64,000 bases of DNA, from contig NC_056000.1 in the NCBI RefSeq assembly GCF_018446385.1, forward strand, positions 79,432,688 to 79,496,687, given 5' to 3'. The notes below the pieces were generated by a model, which saw nothing but the letters and a program-made list of their open reading frames with translations, was not told where the DNA came from and did no database searches. The position numbers and the translations under genes were made by a program. Within the stretch, counting starts at the first letter, position 1; each line of letters opens with the position of its first letter. Shown in pieces: positions 21,281-32,203 of this stretch. This DNA comes from Zingiber officinale. Lineage: Eukaryota; Streptophyta; Magnoliopsida; Zingiberales; Zingiberaceae.

Positions 21281-22500
21281 CCTCTGGATTTGAGGAGCGA
21301 GCTCAAGTAGGGGTAGGCCCAGCCCAGCTCAGCTGCGCGCCGGGAGTCATGGGCAAACTGGAAGCAATTGTTGGTGGCATGAGTGTGGGACTGATGGTAG
21401 GTGCAGTAACGCGGACCCCGCGAACCAAGCCTGGGGACCTGGACAGCCGCTACTCGTTGGGCCGGACGAGCATCCTGATCAGGTGGGGAAGGTGGTCGGG
21501 CCTCCCGGGCGCGAGAAAGAGGTTGGGTTGGCGGTTGGGGTGGCCTCCTCTCCGATTTATTAACAGAAGCAGGTGCCTTATCTGCCTTCCTTCGAGCCGC
21601 CTGAGCCTCTTCCACATTGATATAACTGGTGGCCTTTACCAACATCTCATCAAAGTTCTTCATCGGGTCTCGAATGAGATCTCGGAAGAACTCTCCTTCT
21701 ACCAATCCATGGGAGAAGACGCTCATCAGTATCTCCAAGGTAGCGAATGGGACATCCTGGGCCACCTGATTGAATCGTTTGATATAACTCCTAAAGGGCT
21801 TGGCAGGCCCTTGCTTGAGGGCGAAGAGGCAGTGATATGTCTTTTGGTACTTCTTGCTATTGGCGAAATGTCGCAGAAAAGCGGTCTTGAAGTCCTGGAA
21901 GCAGGTGATGGATCCATTCGGTAATCCATCGAACCATTTTTACGCCGAGCCAGACAGAATGTTCAGGAACACCCGACACTTGATGGCATCGTTGTATTGG
22001 TGCAACAACGCCGCGTTCAAAATTTTCCGAAGGTGATCCTCCGAATTCTTGCTACCGTCATATTCTCCGATAGCTGGAGGCTTGTATCCCTTCGGCAACT
22101 TCTCTTCGAGTACCCTTAGCGAGAAGGGCACTGGCTCCTCGGGCTCCTCTCGGGGCTCCTCCCTAAGGACTATGGCCTTTCCTTTCTTGGAATCCCTGGG
22201 TGGGGAGCTTTCCGCTATGGAAGCCTACGGTTGCTCTTTCTTGTTATAGCAGTCCGGGCTCCGGCAGTAATAATCTAAACCGGGCTCTCTATAGAAGGTA
22301 GGGGGAAACTCCTCAAGCTGCTTCCTTTTAAACCCTCTATCGGAAATGTGGGTCAGCTCCTTGGAAACCTCAGGCATTTTGTGCGGTCGCGAAGCAGTGG
22401 TTTGTTTGTCGGAAGCCGCTCGCCTCTTGGCTTCCTTGAATAGCTCATATTCCCCTGCTATCATGGTAACGTTGATTCTGCTAGTCTCCTCCATCTTCAT
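21274..22500 (-). pseudogene. Tat gag (capsid/nucleocapsid) remnant
   Basis: The start MKMEETSRINVTMIAGEYEL lies about 45 bp from the LTR. The capsid region includes 'PFSLRVLEEKLPKGYKPP', 'YDGSKNSEDHLRKI', 'HFANSKKYQKTYHCLFAL', 'GPAKPFRSYIKRFNQVA' and 'FRDLIRDPMKNFDEMLVKA'. A proline/arginine-rich linker leads to a Cys/His pattern 'YCTYHQSHTHATNNCFQF', which matches the single knuckle common in Tat/Athila gag. Stops near 22225, 21937 and 21274 interrupt it. Gag would build the particle and bind element RNA. Confidence 0.8.
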
Positions 22501-22522
22501 GCTCGGGAACAGGTGAAGGACA

Positions 22523-22543
22523 TTCCCACAGACGACACCAAAT
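22523..22543 (-). other. Primer-binding region of Tat element
   Basis: Directly inside the 5' LTR the minus strand reads TTTGGTGTCGTCTGTGGGAA. Its position and the resemblance to the TTGGCGCCGTCTGTGGGAA type seen in plant Tat elements identify it as the primer site. The tRNA is not assigned. Confidence 0.6.
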
Positions 22544-23449
22544 TGATCCTGTCCGGAAACTGAGTCAGACGAAGACCGGGCGAGTTGTCGCGGGGGTGTT
22601 CACGGAGGGGTGACTAAGACGCCTTTCTCATTTGCCTCTGTAAGCACGGACCCTCATGTGGCGATGACTACCGGTGATGACCTGGCTAACGGTACCTGAG
22701 CTCTGCACACACTCAGACGAGCCCACCAAACGTTAGAGGCTAGAAACCAGGGAAAAAATCCCCGAAGCAGGTCTTCCGACGCTCAAGTCAAGTACTTTCC
22801 CCCCAGAAGAAAAGTGTACGAAGAAGAAGAAAAAAAGTAGAAGACAAGTGCAAAAAGTTGAGATCGCGTACCTGCGTAAGGGAGAGGACCCCTCCTTTTT
22901 ATATGACAGTGCGTACTTTGAAATCTGACGAGTGTCAGAGAATATCGGGTGTCAGAACCTATCTAGCGATGAATGACACGTGACATCCTCTTATAAGACT
23001 GGACGAAGGTTCTATTAATAGAGGACCACAAATCATAGGACTATTCCTTGACATGCAGCAGTTATTCCCTAACAGGCAGTTACGATTCACTGGCTCTGTT
23101 GTCATGTGGGTACGAAGGGGAGAAACTCCAGATGACTAGTAGTTGGAGGACTAGGTCTGGATATAGCTGAGCAGTCCGCGAGACCTCTACCAAGAGTATC
23201 AAGCTGGTATATGCAGATCAGGTTGAGAAAACCTACCCAGTAAGGACTGTTCAGGCTTTCTCGATAGTGTCCTATGTTTATAGATCGAGAATCCTGATCT
23301 GTAAGTCCCGACTTGGCATTATACGACTGACTACATCTGAAGGTTCAACCCAGCCTTTTCCCGTCTGTTGACTGTTACGTCTCCTTGACTTCTGACTGTC
23401 ACGTCCCCTTTACTTTTGAGTGTCGGGTCCATCGTCATATACCGTATCA
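22544..23449 (-). repeat. 5' LTR of the Tat element
   Basis: The 906-bp LTR has plus-strand ends TGATCC and GTATCA, i.e. TGATAC...GGATCA on the element strand. The interior includes a purine-rich stretch and a TATA-like CTTTTTATATGAC at about 22895. It is followed by unrelated intergenic DNA, so it marks the element's upstream edge. Confidence 0.75.
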
Positions 23450-24263
23450 TTCATCTTGGAAAAATTGGTTTTAGGTTGGAACTAACATCATGGTAGTGGT
23501 TATGGATAGTTGTAAGTAATATGTTTTAACCCAAATTAGTCCTGTTTACATTTGTTTCTCATATTACTACAATATTCGGGGAGTTCTTCGATCTATTTTA
23601 GGACCTTTTCTTCTTACGAGCTAATTATCCTGAACACTAAGGATTGATTTTGTTTTCTTTCCTTTCCTCCGGAAGTTCCCTTACCTGGAAATTATACTGG
23701 AAATGAAGTTGATAAATGTTTGTATATCCTTCAAACTCAAAAGTGCTGCATTTGGTCCGTTTTGAGTAGTTTAAAAAGGTTGATATCTCCATTTCGATAG
23801 TAAAAAGTGGAATCTATCATCCAATGATTTCACACGATCGATCCTACGATCATCTGTGAGGAGGTAAATTGAAAAATTATAGTTGGTTCGTGTGGAAAGG
23901 GTTTTTTTCTCGAATTTACTGAAATTCGAACTCTTACCTTAGGTAGCAACTCTGTCCCGCACTAGCCAACTCAACTCTGTTCTGGGATCTCAACTTTTAT
24001 GCCAATGGTTTATTGACAACAGTAAAGAAATGGAATTGGATCATCAAGTCGATCCATAAAGGACAGTTGTGTACAAATACATATAAATTAGTGGTCTATG
24101 TCTAAAAATTAGACTTGATAAGGATGTGTTGATGCGTCAGACTCATGCAATAGTGCCGCACGCGTTTCTCGATTTATCCTGTGGTCGGTAAAAAAATTCT
24201 ATGGGGCTAGGTCGATCACCTCAGAGATAGTCAATGAGGCTAACTGAAATTATTATTTTTTTT
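23450..24263. other. Intergenic, no gene seen
   Basis: AT-rich DNA without a convincing reading frame on either strand. A stretch at 24195-24260 may be the very degraded 3' part of the neighbouring U2 snRNA copy, but the match is too weak to include. Confidence 0.4.
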
Positions 24264-24392
24264 CGAGAACCCCAATAACAAGCTATTGTAATAGACTCTC
24301 TTATAAAAAATTAATTTAATTTTTTATATCAAATATTAAATTGATAAGAACACTACTACACTTGATCTTAGTTAAAAGATTGAGAAAGGTAT
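24264..24392 (-). pseudogene. U2 spliceosomal snRNA pseudogene
   Basis: The minus strand begins ATACCTTTCTCAATC, then TTTTAACTAAGATCAAGTG, the branch-point-recognition segment GTAGTA and TTCTTATCAATTTAATATT. This follows plant U2 snRNA from its first base, with mostly C-to-T/G-to-A changes in stem I. An AT-rich Sm-site-like stretch (AATTAATTTTTTATA) and a later block resembling U2's 'AGCTTGCTATTGGGGTCTTCG' are retained. The GC-rich hairpin normally found between them (stem IIb) is deleted and the last third is unrecognisable. U2 RNA pairs with the intron branch point in the spliceosome. This copy is almost certainly nonfunctional as an RNA, but its promoter is unusually well kept. Confidence 0.75.
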
Positions 24393-24421
24393 TTTTTTTT
24401 TCTAACGTTGTCCGTTAAAGG

Positions 24422-24429
24422 TATTTATA
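24422..24429 (-). promoter_or_regulatory. TATA box of U2 pseudogene
   Basis: On the minus strand TATAAATA sits about 38 bp upstream of the RNA start. An A-rich run just before the RNA start may have lengthened a spacing that is usually near 30 bp. Confidence 0.6.
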
Positions 24430-24461
24430 GAAGTTTATCTGTTACGGTGTTTTCAATCATA

Positions 24462-24472
24462 AGAAGTGGGAT
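24462..24472 (-). promoter_or_regulatory. Upstream sequence element (USE) of U2 pseudogene
   Basis: The minus strand ATCCCACTTCT matches the plant snRNA USE consensus (RTCCCACATCG) at eight of eleven bases. There are 32 bases between it and the TATA box, the spacing class used by plant RNA polymerase II snRNA genes rather than the roughly ten-base-shorter Pol III class. Confidence 0.6.
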
Positions 24473-25465
24473 TAAAAAAAATCATAGCATATTATGTATA
24501 TAAAAAACTAGAAAAAATTATTAATAAATTTTAAAATTATTTTTTTAAAAAAAAATGATATTAACATAATTTAATTTTAGACTACATCAAATTAATTATT
24601 AAATAATTTAAAATTTTAATTAAATAGTAAGTGAGCATAAATTAAGGGTGAGCAGTCAACCCGTCAAACCGACCAACCCGCTTATATCCACCCGAACCGA
24701 ATCGAAAAAAAAAAATCGCCGGATATAGGGCCAGATGTAGGATATTATATTATCCGATCTAGTAGGGTCGGATAATTTTTTATCTCAATAACCGAACCAA
24801 TCCGATCCGTTATCATCCTTACTTGTAGCAACTATTGTCGATAAGTTGCTATACGTTGTAGTAGTTACTGCCGATAAGCTGCTACACGTTGTGGTAGCTA
24901 CTGCCGATTAGCTGCTACAACATATAATGAATAATGTTTATTATCATTTTAAAATATTTTATTTTTTTTGTTGTTTTATATTTATATTTTATATTTCATT
25001 GGATATAGGATAAGATATCCAAATAACTGACAACCTGTCGAATATCTGATATATAATAACCATCAGATATAGGACCGGATGTAGGTCATGATATTATATT
25101 ATCTGATCTAGTAAGACCGGATAATTTTTATTCTAATAACTGAATCAATCTGATTCATGATCACTCTTAGCATAAATAAAGTCAAATAATTGATGACTAC
25201 ATATTTTTTAGGTTTTTTATTTTTAATATATTTTTTTCAAAAAAGTAAAATCTGAAAACAAAAAATATTACAAAAATTTTCACACAAGATATTCCCGTTG
25301 TTTGAAAATTTAGGTTTATTTATATCGCCCTTTGATGAAATGAGGAGTAAATTAATACCGGTTGACTTAAAAAGACTCACAACTTCCGTGTCACGACTCA
25401 GTTCGTGAAGGAGCGTACGGCTGACTCGCGCGCCATCAGTCAGCCGCTGCCTTCCGCATGAATCC
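24473..25465. other. AT-rich intergenic DNA with diverged repeats
   Basis: No gene is visible. Two diverged direct copies of about 110 bp (around 24715-24830 and 25065-25180), each containing 'gatattatattat' and 'gatctagta', flank a small minisatellite. Confidence 0.5.
24826..24924. repeat. Three-copy 33-34 bp minisatellite
   Basis: The units read GTAGCAACTATTGTCGATAA..., GTAGTAGTTACTGCCGATAA... and GTGGTAGCTACTGCCGATTA..., each ending with a GCTGCTAC-like segment. Within a unit, GTAGCA and TGCTAC are complementary, giving a weak hairpin. Confidence 0.65.
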
Positions 25466-27096
25466 ATGGCCAAGGAGTTCTTTGTCCAGCAGATGGTGTT
25501 ACTCTCGGATCCACCAGCCCGGCCTGGCGCCGCCTCCGACCTTCAACCCGTCGCGCCCCGCCATCCCCATCCCCTCCAACCCTAACATCCCCTTCATGTC
25601 CTTCGACGTCGGCGTCTCCCAGGCCTCGTCCCCCTTCTTTGCTCCCGTCCTAGCGGCATCTGCTGCGGGCGGTGGATACATCTCCGCCTCCGGCTCTTTC
25701 GAAGACGCACCGCCCCTCTTCGAGGAGCTGGGCATCAACACCCGCCAAATCTGGCGCAAGACCGTCTCGATCCTGAATCCTATCCGTTTGAAGCCCGATC
25801 TCCACGAGAATACCGATCTCGCAGGCCCGTTCGTCTTCCTCATGGCGTTCGACCTGTTCCAGCTTCTCGCGGGGAAATTCCACTTTGGGATCATCTTGGG
25901 GTGGGTAACCTCACGGCCGTCTCAAGACTCCGTGAGGCCCTAGGTAAAAAAATTTAAAAATATTTTTTTTTATATATTTTTAATTTTTTTTAATATTTTT
26001 CATTTAGATTTGGAATTGAAAATAATAATTTAAAAAATATTTTTAAAATTAGTTATTAAAAATAATTAAATATTATTTTTTTAAAAACTAATTTTTGATA
26101 TAATTAGTTTTTTTACGGGTATTTTGATAATAATTTTATTTTTTATTAATAAAATTATTAAATTATTTAATCTGGTTAGTTAGAATGTCAAATAGATTTG
26201 ATTAATTTTAATTTTAAAAAATTTATTTTTACTAATGCATTTTACTTTGTATTTTATAATAAAAAATTTCTAATTCATATTATTATCGAGAAATAAAAAG
26301 AAAGAGCGAGGAAGAAATATTATCGGCAAAGGAAGAGAAGGATGTTCTCTTCGAGTATTATGAAAAAAAGAAAAGGGCACAATGCACTGATGAGAGAACT
26401 ATTAGGATTTTTAAGAAATATTGAGAAGAAAAGAATTCATTAAGTTTTATAAGAATAGTATTACTAATTGTAAAATAAAATAGGAATAGGACTAATAATT
26501 AAAAAAAATATATATATATGTCAATTTAAAAATGAATTATATTTAAGGCAGAATAAAATCTCATATAAAATTATATAGACAATTAATGAGGAAATAAAGA
26601 TAATTATATTTATAAATAGAAAGTGAAATCGATAATGAATTAATTGACAAGGTGTAATTAATAAATTAGCAAGACATTTATAATTAATTAATTTTAATAA
26701 TACTAATTTAATTTTTTCAATATCTTCAATTAATTAATCAATGGCCCCAATAAAATTGGGGCCTTAATAGCCTATGCCTTGAGCGGGCGTGGGTAACCGT
26801 AACCTTCGCCGCGGTCTTCAATATGCTCGAGGGGAGGAACGGAGGATCTCTACCGTTGTTTGAGCTTGGTTGGATACGGCATGTTGCCAATGGTGATCCT
26901 CTCGGCGATGTCTCTCTTTGTGACCCATGATGGCCATGCGATCTTCATGATTGCGGCGGTGTTTGTGCTGTGGTCAACGAGGGTTTGCACGGGGCTTCTT
27001 GTGGAGCTGGCGTTCGGAGGGGATGAGCACCGTGGTGTCATAGCCTCCGCTTGCTGGCTGGTCTACATGCTTTTCTTCCTGCTCATTGTATTCTGA
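25466..27096 (+). pseudogene. YIPF5/YIP1-family Golgi membrane protein pseudogene, split by a transposon
   Basis: The frame starting MAKEFFV is the family's N-terminus, but the proline-rich part ('PPPTFNPSRPAIPIPSNPN') lies in another frame, so there is a frame break near 25485-25530. Then follow 'IPFMSFDVG', 'FEELGINTRQIWRKT', 'SILNPIRLKPDLHENTDLAG' and the first membrane segments up to 'FHFGIILGW'. A hAT-like insert cuts the frame exactly here. The sequence resumes 'VTVTFAAVFNMLEGRNG', suffers a one-base shift near 26845, and ends 'SLVGYGMLPMVILSAMSLF', 'FVLWSTRVCTGLLVELA', 'CWLVYMLFFLLIVF'. The family acts in ER-Golgi vesicle transport. The lack of introns in the coding part is compatible with a retrocopy, but the parent's structure is unknown to me. 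A shared GT...AG pair could in theory splice out the insert in frame. Confidence 0.8.
25912..26791. mobile_element. Non-autonomous hAT-like transposon (880 bp) in the YIPF5 pseudogene
   Basis: Terminal inverted repeats CACGGCCGTCTCAAG (left) and CACGCCCGCTCAAG (right, reverse strand) enclose AT-rich DNA with no transposase. The 8-bp flanks GGTAACCT (25904-25911) and GGTAACCG (26792-26799) are a near-perfect target duplication of hAT length. Subterminal GAGGCCCTAGG and GGGGCCTTAATAG resemble those of plant hAT elements. Removing the element and one flank restores the host reading frame at this point. Confidence 0.85.
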
Positions 27097-28682
27097 TTGT
27101 TGGTGAATGGTAAGAATTCACAAATTCATTATTCCTAGTGTTGCATCTTATGTTTCTCTTCTAGTTGTTTATTTATATGTTAGTTTCTAATTCGATTGTA
27201 AAAACTTTTAACACTGTTTGTTATGGTTGATTATTTTGATATGATGATTATGAATTCGTATCGCAATGGATGAGACTGGAACTGGAATGTTAGCACATTA
27301 TTTTACATCGCTAATACTAGGAGGCGGAATACCTTACTGTCGATATCAAAATGCTCTCCTTTTTTTTCCTCACAATAGGCAGTTTTTATTGCTTAGTCAT
27401 GATGAAGTGAGAATGAAACATTCTGATTGGTTCTTCAGATTGTTCATTTATTATCGAGGAATTTCAGATTCTGATTGGTTCTTCAGGTTGTTCATTTTTG
27501 AAAATTATTAATATAAAAGATGGAGGAATTTCTGTTTCACTTTTCTATCATGTTTTTCTGTGGTTGGGATAGTTTTTCTTCATTGAAGATGAAGGAATTT
27601 CTTGTATACATCTTTGTGCAACTAATATGAATTGGATACTATAAGACAATCACCTTGATCTCATCATGATTTTCTTAGTTTGGGAGAAATTCCATTCTAG
27701 TTTCTAATAATGCATCTTTGGAAAAGTGCAAATGGAATTTCAGTTGTAAAGGGGAGGTTAGGCTGTTGCATGTACTGGGAGAAATGACTTGCTTTTATCG
27801 TTCTTACTATCTTCTACTTTGAAATTGTATCTACCAAAATGTTAGCTCGACTATTGGGATCAATGTCAAGGATGCATTAAATAAAGTAGTGGCATAAAGT
27901 TGCTGCCTTGAAGTAGTCTGGCTAAACATACGCTTCTCATGGGCTGTTGTACTATTTCTCTACACTTTTCATCTGTTTGTTGAATCAATTACATTTGAAG
28001 GCATGGGAAGTAGAAAGAGAAAAGAGAAATTCTAAATCTAAATCAGTTCACTAGTAATGTTATGATCGTACACAAAGCCAATGGTGTGACGAAATACTTA
28101 CACCATCCTTAAATACTTGGGAGATAAAACTTTCTGTTTCTGTTGTTTCATTTGTTACATCTTTTTAAAGAATTTTTATTCCTTGAATTTACAAAAATTG
28201 GTGATTTGTTGATGAGAGAACAACTAATTGCAGATAAAAGCAACTTCTTGTTCTGTCTATAAGGACACAGTGGATATAGAGAAGGGGATGTATAAGTTTA
28301 AGTTTTTTTTCTTAGTTTGTGTGATAGTCCATTATATGCGTAGGTCATTTGTGGGAGTTACTACTCCTGTTGTAGCTGATTGGCACCTATTTGTTTCCTC
28401 ACGTCTCTTTTCCTCTTGTATCTCTTTCAAAGATAGTAAATATGATTTACATAACCATGTCATTACCTTTCCCTTTTCTTGTCTTTTTGTTGGCAAACTC
28501 ACTTAGAATTATTAATTCCAGTCACATTATTGCTCCATTATGCTGTTCATAAGGCATGTGTTAAATTCAAACCGAACAATGCATGTTGCACTTTTAATTA
28601 ATGCTTATACCTTTGCTATTGTATTTCTCTACAACGTCTAAGAGAGTTCATATATATATAGAGGCATTTTATGCTGCCCACC
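27097..28682. other. Flanking DNA downstream of the YIPF5 pseudogene, no gene seen
   Basis: AT-rich and intron-like in composition, without supported coding sequence. A 47-bp block (TTCTGATTGGTTCTTCAG... ) is tandemly duplicated at 27419-27512. Short open frames here show no recognisable domain. Confidence 0.5.
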
Positions 28683-28785
28683 CTAGTGTGCGCCCCGTCT
28701 GCGCACCTAAGGGTGTATGCCCACGTGGCAGGTGGCAATTAACCCTGCCACATGGGTAGGCACGCACGTGGGGCGTACACTGTTA
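28683..28785. mobile_element. Foldback MITE-like element 1
   Basis: Two arms of about 45 bases are near-complementary: GTGTGCGCCCC... CACGTGGCAGG against CCTGCCACATGG... GGGGCGTACAC, around a short TGGCAATTAA loop. Flanking AT-dinucleotide stretches suggest insertion in TA-rich DNA. No clear target duplication could be fixed. Confidence 0.6.
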
Positions 28786-28794
28786 GTATTAGCC

Positions 28795-30360
28795 TGTAGA
28801 GCCAATTATGAGATTATTGATAAGGGAACTTTTATATCATATTTCTTTAATAAAAAGGAAAGTTTATGGTTATTATATTTACTTTAGATATGTGCCAGAT
28901 GAATAAATATAATAATGTCCTAGGATAGTAGGTTTTAGTCTACAGCATATCAATTGGTTGAATTGATAGTGGGAGGTTGTAGATATATAAAGAACACTAC
29001 TCTTAACTATTCCTAGTCAAACATTAATATACAAGGTCAATATTAATGTATTGAGACTAGCATATGAGTCAATTGATGACTTAATCTCACAAGTTATGGA
29101 TATAAGATATCAAGTTGGCACATAGACATATATTAAAGAATACGTATTGAATTGACTCGCCATGAGAATGTTTCATGGATCGTTATATGAGTATCATAAA
29201 TATTCTCATAGTTATTATTAGTATAATTAGTCTTTAGACCTGAAGTCACTATGATTCCCTACATAAAGAGTTGTGTGTACTTTGGTATTGACAAACGTCA
29301 CCTATAATAAGGTGGGCTATAAAGTCAACCACTGGTATACAATAAGTTATGCGGAGGGATGTGAGTGAGATCTATCTCTTCAATATGACGGAAGTGATAT
29401 CTGTGGGCCCCATGATTAAGTAGGACTACTAAAATGCATGATTATGCTCAAATAAGTCAATATGAGATATTGAGTTTATTTGGTTAAGTGAGTCTACTTA
29501 GAAATCAAGAAGCACAAAGATTGATAAGAGGATGACACAGTCTATGTCTCATGGATCAATCTAGATATCAAGGATAGAAGGATTGAATTATATAAAATAA
29601 TAGACACAGAAAGGTTAGGTCGGATCTCGATATTCTCGTCACTTGGATAGCAATGATGCATTGCTAGATGTCACTCATTACTTATATATCTAAAATGTTG
29701 TTTTAGAGACATTGTCAACTTTACGAGAACCTATTGGGTCACACACATAGATAACATATTGATTTGGAGATAGGTTTATTTTAGTTTGACTAAAATGCTA
29801 TGGACCTTAAGATTAGCAGGTTGATCCAAATGAATCTGGATTACACTCAAATGAATTCGGATTAGACTCATTGGATTAATGCATTAGACTCATTGGCTTA
29901 TTAGGTTAATGATTTATTGGATTAATAGTTAATTCAATATATTAACATTCAACCCACTAAAGAGGATTACTGTTCATCAATAGAGATTAATGGAGCATTC
30001 ATGAAAAGGGAGACCAAAAGGCAATCATTGGACGAGGACAAAAGTCATTGGTAATGCATTTTTCGGGCATGATTTTTCTAGTCTTCTTCCTCTTCTTCTC
30101 TTGGTCGAACACCTTGCTATTGCTAGCACAATGAAGGTTGTTCTTTTCCGAAGGCTGAGTTCATACGACGAACGAAGGATGTGTTCGTGTGGATACTGAA
30201 GAGGCGCGACCATTCTGATCCCGCTGAGATCTACCGAATCAAAGTTGCTGCCGGGATTGTCCCGTCCACACAATAAAGGTAACAACTCAATCAAACTATG
30301 TATACTGTATTCGCATGAATCTCTAGAGGGATCAATTTTTTCATTGCAATATATATAGGA
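28795..30360. mobile_element. Probable Copia-type LTR relic
   Basis: The stretch opens TGTAGAGCCAATTATGAG, and its internal text (for example GTGGGCTATAAAGTCAACC and GAGTTGTGTGTACTTTGG) is of the style found in plant Copia LTRs. There is no coding sequence, primer site or confirmed duplication, so it could be a solo or truncated LTR with both ends uncertain. A minisatellite-like run of ATTAGACTCATTGG variants lies near 29850-29930. Confidence 0.35.
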
Positions 30361-30454
30361 TAGTGATATCCTGAGTGTTTGCCTGTAGCCCGTGAGCATT
30401 ACTCATGGGCGACTCTCACGGCTGAGCGCCCAAAAATGAATTGCTTCTGGGCGC

Positions 30455-30498
30455 TTGTATATATATATATATATATTGAGAGAGAGAGAGAGAGAGAA
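30455..30498. repeat. (TA)n and (GA)n microsatellites
   Basis: Roughly ten TA units are followed immediately by about eleven GA units. Such adjoining dinucleotide tracts are likely polymorphic. Confidence 0.9.
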
Positions 30499-30510
30499 GG
30501 CATCTGTTGT

Positions 30511-30606
30511 CACCTCCCCCTGTGCGATTGAGAAAGCCTACCCACATGGCAAGCGTCGGTCAATGCTTCCACATGAGTAGACTCTCTCAGTCGTGCAGGG
30601 GAGGTG
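30511..30606. mobile_element. Foldback MITE-like element 2
   Basis: CACCTCCCCCTGTGCGA... and ...TCGTGCAGGGGAGGTG are near-perfect complementary arms of about 43 bases with a loop of about 10 bases. No coding capacity. Confidence 0.65.
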
Positions 30607-30635
30607 GGCAGCAAATCAACTTCTTACGGGGTTGT

Positions 30636-30792
30636 TATCCTGTCTGACTCATTGTGCACGTCTGTCGTGGCATCCAAAAGTGATCCAAGCGCCCCAAAGT
30701 GAACGAACTCGGGGCGTCTAGATCACTTCTGGATGCCCTGACCACACAGTCGTGGACGGCAGGCTTGCACAGCGAGTCGAGTAGGAAATCCT
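30636..30792. mobile_element. Foldback MITE-like element 3
   Basis: A longer imperfect palindrome: GGCATCCAAAAGTGATC...GCGCCCC pairs with GGGGCGTC...GATCACTTCTGGATGCC, and the outer arms (TCCTGTCTGACTC... / ...GAGTCGAGTAGGA) also pair. It ends in a TA-dinucleotide run, like its neighbours. Confidence 0.6.
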
Positions 30793-32091
30793 ATATATAT
30801 ATATCATGATTCATAATTTGATCCATCTTTATTTATGCCAGTGTCATGATTCATAATTTGATCCCTGCAACTTTGTTTAGCAGATTGATGTATTAGATCT
30901 TCTGGTGCCATTTCTTTTGTTCTTGGATGAAGAAGCTGAAGTGACCCAACATCCTTTCTATCTGGTGCTCTTGTAGTCAAGTAAACTTTTCTTTAGAAAA
31001 TTTTGGAGACGTATTATCCTGATGGTGAATCAATCTTTTAGTTGATAGATGATATTACAGAACTTTTAACTCACTTTTGTTTTTTTTAATTAAATTTGGA
31101 GAAAGCACTGGGCCACTAAGTGGTTACATCTTTGTCTTATATTTTTAACTTCTTGCAGCTTTATTTCCATCAAAGTGAGTAGATGCTCATGTTATGTTTT
31201 GTTTTCTGCATTCATGTCTTCCATTGACCTGTGTGTGTGAAGTCAACTTTATAAAAGCTGGTTCGATTAGAAAGTCCTGAGATGAAAGGCACTTCCATAA
31301 AGTAGGATATAAAGAAAGATTACTTTTCTATCAAAACATATTTCGCCAAGAGTATGTATACCATTCTGTTATGTTTAAACAATGACCCATTATTCAAGTA
31401 GAGAGCATCATTGCTCTTGTGTTGCTTTAGCTCTTTGGATTTTTCTTATCTTAGATAGGGATAGAAGTAGAGTGGGAATCACATTTTTTTTAATGCTACA
31501 TTAACTCTTTGAATGATAAACAGGTATTTGAATTCTTTTTTTTTTTAATCTTGACTTGGAGGTTATGAGAATAATTTTCTTTTGGATTACAAATGATAGA
31601 TTAAATCCCTATCAACATTGTTGTTATACTGATTTGTGCCCTACACATTAATAATAATTCTTCTGAATTTAATTCACTTACTATTACTTACTCATGCATA
31701 CAATACTTAAACCGTCTAATAAGTAACTCCTGAAATCCAAATTAAAAATGATAATCAAGCGGATACTTCATTCAACAACAGGATGATCTGTGCCATTATT
31801 TGGTTAAATTATGTGCAAACTTATTACATGTTCATACCACATGCATTACACAACAATAAACTACATGGTTTCTATAATACACATGCTTTGAATCATGCCC
31901 AACTTAATCATGAGCAACATTTAGATGACAATTTTATCTCATCAACAGAAGGTGACAAATCCTCGTTGCCAAGGCAGGGTAAGGCATCCTATTCATATAT
32001 CTCCACCCCCAAAAGCAGCAAAGCATGGCATCATCCTCATTACCTGAAACAAGAATATTACTTAATTTCCATGATCAATCATCTCTATCTC
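30793..32091. other. Intergenic DNA upstream of the phospholipase C gene
   Basis: No gene supported. The 24-base phrase TCATGATTCATAATTTGATC is directly repeated at about 30806 and 30845. Confidence 0.5.
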
Positions 32092-32099
32092 TATAAATA
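32092..32099 (+). promoter_or_regulatory. TATA box of the phospholipase C gene
   Basis: TATAAATA sits 105 bp before the start codon in the context CTCTATAAATAATCCC, a fitting distance for a plant core promoter with a short 5' leader. Inference from motif and position. Confidence 0.5.
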
Positions 32100-32203
32100 A
32101 TCCCACAGGTCACCAACAAGCATCGCGTTTGTCCATATATTAATTGACTTTTAATTCTATGTTGTTCGCAACACTTGATAAAGTATTCATCATTTAATTT
32201 GGC

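Larger units (their letters stand above)
3100..23449 (-). mobile_element. Ty3/Gypsy Tat-type LTR retrotransposon with antisense ORF, nested and decayed
   Basis: Reading the minus strand, the order is 5' LTR, primer site, gag, protease, reverse transcriptase, RNase H and integrase, then a long 3' region carrying an opposite-strand ORF (copy B). The order and an aORF between integrase and 3' LTR fit the Tat lineage (Retand, Grande and relatives are known for extra ORFs there). A Copia element and a solo LTR were inserted later. No matching 3' LTR was recognised, so the lower boundary is approximate and may be lost or outside what I could detect. Nonsense and frameshift lesions occur in every coding domain. 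Confidence 0.6.

Noticed and set aside
23450..24260. Organelle DNA insertion
   Set aside because: No recognisable chloroplast or mitochondrial gene text was found on either strand.
25905..26783. A normal spliceosomal intron in the YIPF5-like gene
   Set aside because: The 8-bp direct repeats and paired ends CACGGCCG.../CACGCCCG... fit a hAT insertion better; kept only as a possible secondary splicing event.
30025..30399. A 124-codon minus-strand frame
   Set aside because: No domain, low complexity, lies in a probable LTR relic.
31783..32100. A 105-codon frame upstream of the PLC gene
   Set aside because: AT-driven, no family resemblance, overlaps the likely PLC promoter.
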